DNA of 64,000 nucleotides from Bdellovibrionales bacterium. Its GTDB lineage: Bacteria; Bdellovibrionota; UBA1018. Where the stretch lies: the NCBI GenBank assembly GCA_016786465.1, contig JAEUWC010000026.1, positions 124,001-188,000 on the forward strand. The letters are read 5' to 3'. A program made the translations under genes and the position numbers. The notes below the pieces were generated by a model. That model was not told the DNA's origin. It did not search any database and saw only the letters and a list, made by a program, of their open reading frames with translations. Shown here in pieces: positions 35,849-44,089 of this stretch (the first letter of the stretch is position 1; the number at the start of each line of letters is the position of its first letter).

Positions 35849-36892
35849 TCAGCTCATCTCTTCGTAATGGCTTAAATCCGGCTCAACCTCATCGTCGTTG
35901 TCCGGTTCCATGTTGGTGAGTGTGTCGATCATCTGCTCGCGCTGCTGCTTGAGTTGGGCTGCCGCTTTTGCGAGCCGTGGATCGCCAACGTCTTTGTCGA
36001 GGATCTGGACCTTGACGTACTGTTGGAGGAAGGCGGCGAACTCAGGGATGTCGATGATTGTTGCGTCGATGATCGCTGTCGTGGCCGCCACCCGCAGAGT
36101 GTGAAATCCAGTTCCTTGCGTGGTGAGGTCGATTGAAGTGCCGGCTTTCGCGTTGGCCAACGAAGAAGCCAGCTTGACCTCATTATCTGATACTCGGATC
36201 GCGTAGTAAACCGTGTTTTGGGAAAGCGGAGCCGGAAGGCCGCCGCTATTGGCTTTGAGCTTCACCTTGTCGCCGGTCACATAGGGCACGAGTGGCGCGA
36301 CCGAGATCACGTCGGTTCCGATGTTCACCGCAGCCGGCAGCACGTCTTCCGGATTCGTGTACTCACCAGGGAGAGGGATTCGGTTAGCCTGGCGGATGTA
36401 CCAGCGCTGCATGGGCGTAAAGGTCACAGGCAACGGCGGAAGCACCGCCGTTTCGCGCGAGGGCGGATCGAGAACAAAGCGCCTTTGTCCTGGCGCATCA
36501 TTGGTCAGGAAGTACCGATAATAGTCGCTTTGAGAGAATTGCTTGGAAACGGCGATCGACTCGAACTTGTTTCGAGTTCGGAACTTTTTGACTGGATAGA
36601 TGATCGAGCCATTGGCGTAGACGATCCCGCGCAATTTGTTGGCGTAGATATTCCTGGGCATCGCGTACTCCGAAACACCCACTTGGAGCGGCACGTAGTC
36701 CGAGGTGAGAAAGTAATCCTCGTGCAGGTTCGTGATCTCCGCTTCGGCGTCGTCGATGCCGTCGTTGAAGTAGCCGATCAGCTCTTCGTAGGTCACGAAT
36801 TTCTCTTCGGGATCTTCCTCGTTCAAAACGAGATCGAGCTTCACCTTGTCGGCGTGCTCTTTGAAGGTCCATAGTTTTTGTTCATCGCTCAT
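35849..36892 (-). CDS. Head-tail adaptor / tail tubular A-like protein
   Basis: A 347-residue protein with an acidic N-terminal helical part (EELIGYFNDGIDDAEAEI) and a beta-rich middle containing VSEYAMPRNIYANKLRGIVY and ITLY-type strands. This combination, and its place near the large tail protein, matches the podoviral adaptor that joins portal to tail. Such proteins form a dodecameric ring under the portal. GGGGGTG precedes the ATG. Confidence 0.62.
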   Translation of the reverse strand: MSDEQKLWTFKEHADKVKLDLVLNEEDPEEKFVTYEELIGYFNDGIDDAEAEITNLHEDYFLTSDYVPLQVGVSEYAMPRNIYANKLRGIVYANGSIIYPVKKFRTRNKFESIAVSKQFSQSDYYRYFLTNDAPGQRRFVLDPPSRETAVLPPLPVTFTPMQRWYIRQANRIPLPGEYTNPEDVLPAAVNIGTDVISVAPLVPYVTGDKVKLKANSGGLPAPLSQNTVYYAIRVSDNEVKLASSLANAKAGTSIDLTTQGTGFHTLRVAATTAIIDATIIDIPEFAAFLQQYVKVQILDKDVGDPRLAKAAAQLKQQREQMIDTLTNMEPDNDDEVEPDLSHYEEMS

Positions 36893-36895
36893 TGT

Positions 36896-38053
36896 TCACC
36901 CCCGCCATCCTTGGACGGCCATCGAAATTTCAAGAAACATATCTCCGCTCGTGACGGCGACGCTGTTTCCGTTGAGCTTTTGAAAAGCGTTGCTTGCTCC
37001 TGCGTTTGCAAAGAAAAGCCTGTCCGTGCTCGTATTGTCGTAGAAAAGGACGTAAGTGTTGTTGGCCGACCAGAAGGCACTCGATGCCCCGTTTGTCACA
37101 TGGAATGCCAAGCCGAGATTGTAGCCACGGGCATTGATCGAGAGCTTCGTCGTATCGACCCGGATATTGGTCGGAAAGCGCACGTCGGCAATCGCCGCGG
37201 CAGTTGTCCCCGCACGAAAGGTCCACTTGAAAATAATTCGGTCTCCGTCTCGCCGCCATTGGTAGTGCGTGAGAGAAACGGTTCCGAAGTTCGTGATCGC
37301 CGATGGGTTCGCGTAGAATGTCGATCGCCATTCTTTCGGGTAGTCCCTAAGAAGAATTCGCCAGTTCGTTCCGTCGGACTGAAGCGTGATGCGCTCGCGA
37401 TACGTGCAAAGAGTCGTGTTCGTTTGGCCGTCGATCGTCTGCGTGCTTTTGAATGGCAGCACTTGATGTTGGATGAAATTGTCGTCGTTTTTCTGAAACT
37501 GGATGCTCCGGCCCTTGTAGAGCGTCGCATCGGGGAGCGTAACCGCGGTAGAGTCCGAATCGTTTGGTGTTCCGATCAGGATCAGGTCGTCGGAATCTTG
37601 AACGAGGTACGCACGGATGACTGAGGTGATGTTTCCGTTTTTTCCTGGGATCGTCGGGATCTTCGCAAAGAAATCCTCGGTGTCGGTTTCGCCGGGGTTG
37701 ATCTGGCTTGCGTCTCGAAAGTAAGTGCCCACGTAGCAGCGCACGCGCACGGAGTTGGTTGTAGAGACGTTGATGAATTCGTCATCGAAAAGCCTATGAT
37801 TGAAAGTGCAGACGCCAGGGCCAGTGACTTTCGATCGTATAATATCCTTGGGCGTAAAACCCAAGCCGTGCGGAACCTTCTGCTCCGTCACGGACCCGTC
37901 GAAGGTGAACTCCAAGAACTTGAAATTGAGAAGCTGATTTTGCTCGGCGAAATAGCGCGCAAGCGCGTTGAAGTTCTCCCTAATGTAAACGTCGGTGATC
38001 TCTTTGACTGCGAGAGGTGGACTTGCGCGGTTTCCTTTGGATTGATTTATCAT
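36896..38053 (-). CDS. Probable tail fibre or receptor-binding protein
   Basis: A 385-residue protein: an N-terminal helical segment (NFNALARYFAEQNQLLNF) probably for assembly on the tail, a beta-rich centre and a C-terminal domain with GDRIIFKWTFRAGTTAA and NAFQKLNGNSVAV resembling C1q- or jelly-roll-type fibre heads. A polar loop reads TQTIDGQTNTTLCTY. The ATG overlaps the stop of the 1231-aa gene (ATGA). Confidence 0.62.
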   Translation of the reverse strand: MINQSKGNRASPPLAVKEITDVYIRENFNALARYFAEQNQLLNFKFLEFTFDGSVTEQKVPHGLGFTPKDIIRSKVTGPGVCTFNHRLFDDEFINVSTTNSVRVRCYVGTYFRDASQINPGETDTEDFFAKIPTIPGKNGNITSVIRAYLVQDSDDLILIGTPNDSDSTAVTLPDATLYKGRSIQFQKNDDNFIQHQVLPFKSTQTIDGQTNTTLCTYRERITLQSDGTNWRILLRDYPKEWRSTFYANPSAITNFGTVSLTHYQWRRDGDRIIFKWTFRAGTTAAAIADVRFPTNIRVDTTKLSINARGYNLGLAFHVTNGASSAFWSANNTYVLFYDNTSTDRLFFANAGASNAFQKLNGNSVAVTSGDMFLEISMAVQGWRG

Positions 38054-41000
38054 TGCGCATTCTCCCCGCGGCTCTCAAGGCCCGCATAGGCTGCTCCAGG
38101 CTCACCAAAAGTGCTAAACTGAAGCAGATACGAAAGAATCGAAATGCGCTGCTCTTTCATCACGCCGCGAATGACCCAGGTGGCGGCGGGATCGTCCACG
38201 GCCTTGCTGTCCGGATCAAGGAACGTGATCTCGTCGTCGAGCACGGACTCGATTGTGAACTCTTGCTCGTAGTTGTCAGTGGAAAACGCGATTCGCATGT
38301 CATCGACATCAAGCGGCCAAAGGATCTCGGTGTAGCCCGAAGGGGTCGCGATCGTCGCCGTCTTGGCCGTGGCATCGACATCGGCGGTTGAGCCTTCCGG
38401 GAAATCCTCGTATCTGTACACGCCCACGTCGTCGGCTGGCGTGATCTGAAGCTGGCGGAACTGCGAGCGCAGGCTTCCCGCAGGAAAGCGCCGCTTTTCA
38501 TCGAGCTTGCCGTCGTAACGCCAGGCGAACTCCGGATCTCCCCAATCAATCGTAGCGTCTCCCCAAGTGGGGTTTCGCGTGTAGCGCACGGGAGCCGTCG
38601 CCCGCTTCGTGAGCAGGTTGTTCTCCTTGATGCTATTGACGTGGAAGGCAGCGTTGCCGGCGTTCTTCCCGAGTACGTGGATTTTCGTGACCCACTGGCC
38701 GGTGGCGGTATTGCCGAAATCGAGTGCGCATGAGCGATAGTCGTAAGGGAGATGAACGGTGCCCCACTCAGAAAGCGGCGTCGAAACGTCGGATGGCACC
38801 TTGGGATCGGTCTTGTAGTTTGGATCGTGGCGGAAGAGCAGCCCACGCTCGTCGCCGCGGATGAGGTAGCCTTGCTGAAACGTGACCGCGGACGGGCGAA
38901 AGTGCGAACCGTTAGAAGCCGTCGTGAAAACGCCCGAAGGCTTCACGCCGTAGTTGAGGTAAAAAATAAAGCAGGCGTTGCAATCGGTATCGGTTTGCTC
39001 CTCTTGCACTGTCCACCAAATCCGGCGCGTGAGCCTATCGTAGCTTCCCGTGATCCGCGTTCTTTGTTCTTCGGTTCGAGTGAGCCTGGCGTAAGTCTCA
39101 TCGAGGTCGATCGAGATTTTGATGAGCTGGAATCCGTCGGTGAAATAAAAACCGTCGTTGCCGGCAAAGAAAATACCGATCTCCGTTCGGACGATCGAGC
39201 GCGTGGAGATGCAGCCAATTTCATCTGAAATTCTCTCGTGGGTGATCGCGCCTTGGCCCAGGTTATTGAAAGCGCCGCTCAGACGGTAAACGCTCGTCCG
39301 CCCAAGAGCCACGACGTTATTTCTCGTCGAGCTGATCCCCATGAGGAAATCTTCGATGTCGTCAAAGAACGTAAGTGAAACTGCGTCTGGAGATCCGGGA
39401 ATCGACTGCAAAATCCGGTTGGGAAATCGCTGGCCGGCGTCCGTAATGTCGCCGTAGTAAGCGATGTCGTTCAAAATGTGCAGGTAGCGGCAAAGCGGCG
39501 GTGACTCGTTGGCCACGATTCCGCCCGTCGTGTAGAGCACTTCTCGGGTGTCGAGACGATCCACGCCCGGCCCGTCGAGAGAGTCCGCGATTCCATCGGT
39601 GAAAGAGACCGTGCCGTTATCGACTTCGCCCTCTAGGTAGTAAGTGTTTCCGGAGTCGATCGTGCGGTAAATTTGCACGTCGATTTCTGCGGTGTCGTAG
39701 TTGGTACTTGGATCGTTGGTGAGCGTCGGGAGATTCGAGACCGCGACGGTCGCGACTTCGCTGACTATGCCATCATCCACGAAATCGGATTCAATCCCGG
39801 ATGGAAGCCCGGTGAACTTCGGATAGATTTTGCAGGTCTCAACGGGGCCTGCAAAAATGGGCGTCGAGAGATTCAGGAATTCAACGCCGTTTTCCGTCGT
39901 GTACTTGTATTTGTAAGTGAACGCATAGGCGTAGGATGAAACCTCGGGCTTGTAAAACGCGCCGCCTTGCAAGAAGTTTATTATCGCTTCGCCCTGAATG
40001 TGGGTGGCACCGTTTCCGATGTGGGCAGCGATGGCGTTGAAGAGCTCAGCGCCGTCTTCAATCCACGCTTCAAGCGTCGGGGGCATGACCCAATCCTCGC
40101 CAACACTGCCTTCAAGAAATTCGTCTGATCCCGCTCTTTGGTTTGTCGTCGTGATGAGGGAACCGAATTGAGTTGCGCCGTGATAAAACGAAAGCGAGTG
40201 CTGCACGGCCTGGTCGCCCACGGTGTTTTGCAGAGTCTTCGAGAGCGTTGCCGTTCCGGAAGCCGAACTCACCACGCGCGCGGCTTTTTGGTTGTCGGGA
40301 TTCGGATCGTTGAAAATCGCGCTGGTCGAAATCACCCATGCATCGGTGGGGAGCGTGATCGGAGACCCGCCAATTTTTACGTCCGCGACGTTGGCCGATC
40401 CCGACGTAGTGTCCATCGTGAAATTCGTGTGCTGCGGCCAATTAGAATCGAAGACGTGAAGGTTCCCGTACATGACCCGGACCCAATAAAGAATGAGGTA
40501 GGCCGTATCGAGATCCGTCGCGTCCGGAAGCGTGACGTGATGATAGAAAAGGGAGTTTTCAAGCTGATAGTGCCAGTAGTCGATGACGAAAAAGTAATCG
40601 ACGACGCCGTTGGTGACGTGCGCGTTGAAGACTTGTTTGAGCCTGTTCACGTAATTGAAAAACGGCTGGTAGTTCGGCGTGAGCTTCGGAACGCCATCAA
40701 GATCAATCGTGCCGATCGCGGGCTTGGTCACGCGGTACTTGTTCATGCCGCTGTAGTCGTTGAAAGCCGCGTGCGTATAGACGTTGAACTGGTGCCAGTA
40801 CCATTTGGTGCGAAGCTCATCGAGCTGACGAGCGGCTTGCTCAAGAGTTATCGGTTTGGTGTTATCGTTCAGCCGTTGGTACGGTCCCTTGGGTGGAACA
40901 GTGCTACCGCCTCCGCCTGTATCGAGCAAAACCTCGAAGTGATAGAAGCTATTGAAAGCATCGGCCCCGTGGTGCTCGAATGCCAAGCAAAGCGCTTCGA

Positions 41001-41745
41001 TGAGATTAAAGAGCGATGCTTGATCGGTCGCCAGGGGCCGAGGCGTGGGTGTGGGTGTTGGGCCAGGATACTCGGTATCGAAGATGAACCACGTTTGCGG
41101 CTCGAAGTAACTTAGGCTCCACTTGTCGAGAAGGCCGTGAAGAAATCCCGCCACCGCCCCGCCAAATGGGTTCGTGTTCGAGATATCCTTGATGTGAGCG
41201 ACCATGCTCGTGCGCAGATCGTTGGCGAGAGCAATGCACGCATTTAAAAGCGAAGCATTGGTGTACGCCGGCACGCATTTAGGCTTAGGCAGTCCAGCCG
41301 TGCGCACTTGGAGCACGCTGAGTTTATCGCGATAGATTTTGCTGGGGATTGCACCCGTATTCGGCACGAGAAACGAATGCCCGTTCCAATCCGATGCAGT
41401 AACTTGCGTGTACGATCCACCCGAGCCCAGAGCCTCGTTTCCTGTTGGCCCAAGAAGCCTTGTCCAGTTCGGGTTGAGGTAATGGATATCGCGCCCGGCC
41501 TGCGCGAAGAGCTCTTTTTCGTTGTTGAAGTGAACGAAGCCGTCGATTCTTCTCGGCTGCCCTGGAATGCGGTAGTTCACCGAATCGAAAGGAGCGGAGC
41601 CGTAGCGGCTCTCTAGCTTTCGGTCGATGTTGATGATGAGGTTGTCCGCCCGCTGATAGCGCGTAGGACCGCCCTGAAGGAAGTAATCGGTCATTCCCCC
41701 GGAGAAGTCGCGCACTTCATAGGGCTGAACGACCGGACTATCCAT
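38050..41745 (-). CDS. Large tail protein, tail tubular B / stabilisation-type
   Basis: A 1231-residue protein. The N-terminus (RDFSGGMTDYFLQGGPTRYQRADNLIIN) resembles podoviral tail-hub and stabilisation proteins, which begin with a similar GG..D segment followed by a ..N..I..DG-type propeller start. It is beta-rich throughout. It is the longest phage gene, flanked by fibre and adaptor genes. The ATG overlaps the previous stop by 8 bp. It probably forms the tail nozzle that contacts the envelope. Confidence 0.7.
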   Translation of the reverse strand: MDSPVVQPYEVRDFSGGMTDYFLQGGPTRYQRADNLIINIDRKLESRYGSAPFDSVNYRIPGQPRRIDGFVHFNNEKELFAQAGRDIHYLNPNWTRLLGPTGNEALGSGGSYTQVTASDWNGHSFLVPNTGAIPSKIYRDKLSVLQVRTAGLPKPKCVPAYTNASLLNACIALANDLRTSMVAHIKDISNTNPFGGAVAGFLHGLLDKWSLSYFEPQTWFIFDTEYPGPTPTPTPRPLATDQASLFNLIEALCLAFEHHGADAFNSFYHFEVLLDTGGGGSTVPPKGPYQRLNDNTKPITLEQAARQLDELRTKWYWHQFNVYTHAAFNDYSGMNKYRVTKPAIGTIDLDGVPKLTPNYQPFFNYVNRLKQVFNAHVTNGVVDYFFVIDYWHYQLENSLFYHHVTLPDATDLDTAYLILYWVRVMYGNLHVFDSNWPQHTNFTMDTTSGSANVADVKIGGSPITLPTDAWVISTSAIFNDPNPDNQKAARVVSSASGTATLSKTLQNTVGDQAVQHSLSFYHGATQFGSLITTTNQRAGSDEFLEGSVGEDWVMPPTLEAWIEDGAELFNAIAAHIGNGATHIQGEAIINFLQGGAFYKPEVSSYAYAFTYKYKYTTENGVEFLNLSTPIFAGPVETCKIYPKFTGLPSGIESDFVDDGIVSEVATVAVSNLPTLTNDPSTNYDTAEIDVQIYRTIDSGNTYYLEGEVDNGTVSFTDGIADSLDGPGVDRLDTREVLYTTGGIVANESPPLCRYLHILNDIAYYGDITDAGQRFPNRILQSIPGSPDAVSLTFFDDIEDFLMGISSTRNNVVALGRTSVYRLSGAFNNLGQGAITHERISDEIGCISTRSIVRTEIGIFFAGNDGFYFTDGFQLIKISIDLDETYARLTRTEEQRTRITGSYDRLTRRIWWTVQEEQTDTDCNACFIFYLNYGVKPSGVFTTASNGSHFRPSAVTFQQGYLIRGDERGLLFRHDPNYKTDPKVPSDVSTPLSEWGTVHLPYDYRSCALDFGNTATGQWVTKIHVLGKNAGNAAFHVNSIKENNLLTKRATAPVRYTRNPTWGDATIDWGDPEFAWRYDGKLDEKRRFPAGSLRSQFRQLQITPADDVGVYRYEDFPEGSTADVDATAKTATIATPSGYTEILWPLDVDDMRIAFSTDNYEQEFTIESVLDDEITFLDPDSKAVDDPAATWVIRGVMKEQRISILSYLLQFSTFGEPGAAYAGLESRGENAQ

Positions 41746-42106
41746 AGAGCGCCTTCATCGAAATCGTGTTGTCGTTCGAGTAGACGTAGTACGTGGTCGC
41801 ACTCACGCGCTCGACCTTGGGATAGATGACCTCGCCGCCCGAAGAGCGAACCTCGATGCGGGTCTGATCGAACTGAAATCCCGCGGGCATGGTCATGAGC
41901 TGGCGATAGAAGCCGCCGCCCAGATCCGAGCCCCAATTAGCCGAGAGAATATCTTGAGTCGTCACCGCGATCAGCGCGCCGTCGGTCCCGTTATGGGTGT
42001 GGTCGTTCATGCGCTGGATGTTTTCTTCCATCGCAGGAAACCAAGCGTCGCCGGTCGTCGGATTCGTGGGCTTTTTATAGCCCTTCGAGAGTGTTGAAAT
42101 TGGCAT
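41738..42106 (-). CDS. Small tail-associated protein
   Basis: A 122-residue protein beginning MPISTLSKGYKKPTNPTTGD, then EENIQRMNDHTHNGTDG and a beta-rich C-terminus (IEVRSSGGEVIYPKVERV). Short proteins with an HTHxGTDG loop are found in phage tail-fibre clusters and may act as a fibre adaptor. GGGAGG precedes the ATG. Confidence 0.6.
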   Translation of the reverse strand: MPISTLSKGYKKPTNPTTGDAWFPAMEENIQRMNDHTHNGTDGALIAVTTQDILSANWGSDLGGGFYRQLMTMPAGFQFDQTRIEVRSSGGEVIYPKVERVSATTYYVYSNDNTISMKALYG

Positions 42107-42108
42107 GT

Positions 42109-42312
42109 TTACCTCCCATCAATCTTTTTCAGTCGATCGGACTCCTCGTTTGCTTTCTGGTTGTCGGATTGGGATTGCTTCCGGGCGTCTTCGACTTCGG
42201 TTTTCTGGCGAGCAGTTCGATAGGCTTGAATCCATTTCGTGACTTGCTTGCCGATCCACCAAGTAGCGAAGACGCCCAGAATCGTGGCGATGATTTGAAG
42301 AACCGTGCTCAT
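42109..42312 (-). CDS. Holin- or spanin-like small membrane protein
   Basis: About 67 residues from the ATG at 42312: one strong membrane segment (LQIIATILGVFATWWIGKQV) and a charged coiled tail rich in Lys/Glu/Gln. The shape fits a small holin or an inner-membrane spanin. It is directly downstream of a lipoprotein gene in the lysis region, which may be an outer-membrane spanin partner. Confidence 0.55.
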   Translation of the reverse strand: MSTVLQIIATILGVFATWWIGKQVTKWIQAYRTARQKTEVEDARKQSQSDNQKANEESDRLKKIDGR

Positions 42313-42322
42313 GAGCTCGCCC

Positions 42323-42883
42323 TCACTTGCATTGGACGGCTCCTCGGCCCGCGGTCGAATACTGAACCTTGCAGCTTGTTTTCCAGGCCGCAAAACCAGA
42401 GTCGATCGGGAGGCGGTCGTAGCCTTCTTTGGTGACGACGAGCTTGGCGATGCCCCGGAATTTCACTACTTCCTCGATCCCCTCCGGCGTCTTCCACCGA
42501 ACGAGGACCAAGGCCAGAGCTTCGCCATCGAGGTCGCTTGTCCATCGGTCTTGAGAAAAGAAATCGCGCCACGGGATTTCGACGACGCTTCCAGTGACGC
42601 CGTACTGTCGATGAACGTCTCGATAGTAAACGTCGATCTCGCCACCTTGGACGATGTTCTTTCCTTGCGGGACGATAAGTTTCCACGAACTTTCGATCGC
42701 GGTGTTCTCTCGGACGCGGCAAATGTCCATGCCGCCACCGGGTACGTTCTCGCACGCACTGATCGCCAGCGTGTAATCGCCGGCAGCAACGGCAGGCATG
42801 CTCCGGTCTACAACGAGACTGGAGCATGCCGCCGTGAACAGCACGCCAACTATCATCCCTGAACCGAAGGAGTGCCATTTCAT
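42323..42883 (-). CDS. Phage lipoprotein
   Basis: A 186-residue protein with an N-terminal signal ending in FTAAC, a lipobox followed by SSL, so the mature protein is probably lipid-anchored. The rest is beta-rich with cysteines but no proline-rich rod typical of outer-membrane spanins. It sits in the lysis cassette and its ATG overlaps the previous stop. Lysis, outer-membrane remodelling or superinfection exclusion are all possible. Confidence 0.6.
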   Translation of the reverse strand: MKWHSFGSGMIVGVLFTAACSSLVVDRSMPAVAAGDYTLAISACENVPGGGMDICRVRENTAIESSWKLIVPQGKNIVQGGEIDVYYRDVHRQYGVTGSVVEIPWRDFFSQDRWTSDLDGEALALVLVRWKTPEGIEEVVKFRGIAKLVVTKEGYDRLPIDSGFAAWKTSCKVQYSTAGRGAVQCK

Positions 42884-43215
42884 GCCGCCTTAACCGCCTT
42901 GATGAGTTCGTAGTTGGCGACGATCGCTTTGAGAGCCTTTTCGATAACCAACCGTGCCTTGGCATCGTCGATGACGAGTTTCGCCATCACGTGCGCCACG
43001 ACATCGGCGGCCTCTTCAGTGCTCAGGTCAGCGAGCTCGGCGGGAATCTCACCAATTCCGTCAAGCGCGGGTTGAATCGTAGGTACGAGCTTCAAGAGAA
43101 GCCCGAGGTCTTCGACGCCAATATGGCCGTCTTTTTGAGCAGCGACACCAACCTCCACTCCAGTCAGAGCAAGATCCAGCAGTTCCTTAATTTCCTTCGT
43201 TCCCTTTTGTTCCAT
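42880..43215 (-). CDS. Small helical protein in the lysis cassette
   Basis: A 111-residue acidic helical protein (ELLDLALTGVEVGVAAQKDGHIGVEDLG, then AELADLSTEEAADVVAHVMAKLVIDDAK). No membrane segment and no family recognised. Its start lies within the end of the upstream membrane-protein gene with GAGG upstream, and its stop overlaps the lipoprotein start. A regulator or tail-associated role is possible. Confidence 0.55.
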   Translation of the reverse strand: MEQKGTKEIKELLDLALTGVEVGVAAQKDGHIGVEDLGLLLKLVPTIQPALDGIGEIPAELADLSTEEAADVVAHVMAKLVIDDAKARLVIEKALKAIVANYELIKAVKAA

Positions 43216-43390
43216 TTGTTTTCCTCACTTTGGTTAAGACGTAGGCTCCGAAGAGAACTACGCCGCAAATAATCAGCTCGATCAGGCTGGCCTGCCGGAC
43301 CTTGCTCGTTTTTCCGAGCCAATATTCCAGGGCTGCGTAGCCCAAGAGAGTCAGCCCAAACTTCCACCACTCAACGTCTTGGCAATTCAT
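43187..43390 (-). CDS. Small two-helix membrane protein, probable holin
   Basis: A 67-residue protein with two membrane segments (about residues 10-25, with LTLLGYAALEYWL, and 35-53, with LIELIICGVVLFGAYVL) and a polar C-terminal tail. This size and topology fit a class II holin. The ATG overlaps the stop of the endolysin gene (ATGA), giving a coupled endolysin-holin pair. Confidence 0.65.
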   Translation of the reverse strand: MNCQDVEWWKFGLTLLGYAALEYWLGKTSKVRQASLIELIICGVVLFGAYVLTKVRKTNGTKGNEGN

Positions 43391-43851
43391 GCCTGCGCGC
43401 TCCTTTCGATCATCGTGAGCGCGGCACTGAGTCCTTGCGTTTTGTAGGCTTCACCGATGGCGGCCCAGCGGACGTTGATCTTGAGTTCGTTGTGGTAGCG
43501 ATCTTGGTGCTTAAAAATTCCGCCCCAGCGCGCGCCGACGGATTCGCAAGCGCGCTGATAGACGTTCCAGCGCGAGTCGTTGAGCGGAAGCCAAAGAGGT
43601 TTCCGATCGGCAAACAAAGTCCAGTCCGAAGCGCAGCCATAATTGTGCGGCGACTCGCCGGGCTCAGCGTCGGTCACGATCGCGCCAGGAAGGGTTCGCC
43701 CCTGAGCGTAGATTTGCTCCTGCTCTTCAAACGTGCGCACGCCCCAAAACGGCTGCCAGTCTTCGGGAAGCTGCTCGCAAAGAGCGTCGTAAATCGGGAT
43801 GTACAAGTGATGGAGTCCGCGGCGGAACTTGGCGCGTCTTGCTTCGCTCAT
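43387..43851 (-). CDS. Endolysin, VanY-like peptidase (D-Ala-D-Ala / L-Ala-D-Glu type)
   Basis: A 154-residue peptidase without a signal peptide. Motifs of the VanY/Peptidase_M15 fold: GVRTFEEQEQIYAQGRT, SPHNYGCASDW (zinc His and Asp) and the later DRYHNEL (His). It would cut peptidoglycan peptide bridges during lysis. It starts with an ATGA overlap after the small membrane protein and ends with one before the putative holin gene. Confidence 0.85.
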   Translation of the reverse strand: MSEARRAKFRRGLHHLYIPIYDALCEQLPEDWQPFWGVRTFEEQEQIYAQGRTLPGAIVTDAEPGESPHNYGCASDWTLFADRKPLWLPLNDSRWNVYQRACESVGARWGGIFKHQDRYHNELKINVRWAAIGEAYKTQGLSAALTMIERSAQA

Positions 43852-44087
43852 CGCTTGCTCCCTTGCTCGATGTTGAGCTTTCCTTCGATCCGCGCCAGGC
43901 GCTCCGAAATTTCGTTGAGCCTTTGCACGACTGTATCGACGGTTTTTGAAGCAGCGTTGGCTTGAAAGCTGATGTTGACGATCCAGGCGATGCCCGCGAT
44001 CAAAATGACGAGAGAGCCGATCGGAACCAAAGTCCGCTCGCTCAAGTATCCCATTCTTCTTTCGGGTCGCTCCATGTCAGCCTCCAT
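43848..44087 (-). CDS. Small membrane protein with a coiled coil, lysis-associated
   Basis: About 79 residues from the ATG at 44087, which has GGAG five bases upstream; a GTG at 44093 is the alternative. One membrane segment (LVPIGSLVILIAGIAWIV) and a C-terminal coiled coil with heptad pattern (VQRLNEISERLARIEGKL). The layout resembles an inner-membrane spanin or XhlA-like haemolysin. Confidence 0.6.
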   Translation of the reverse strand: MEADMERPERRMGYLSERTLVPIGSLVILIAGIAWIVNISFQANAASKTVDTVVQRLNEISERLARIEGKLNIEQGSKR

Positions 44088-44089
44088 GC

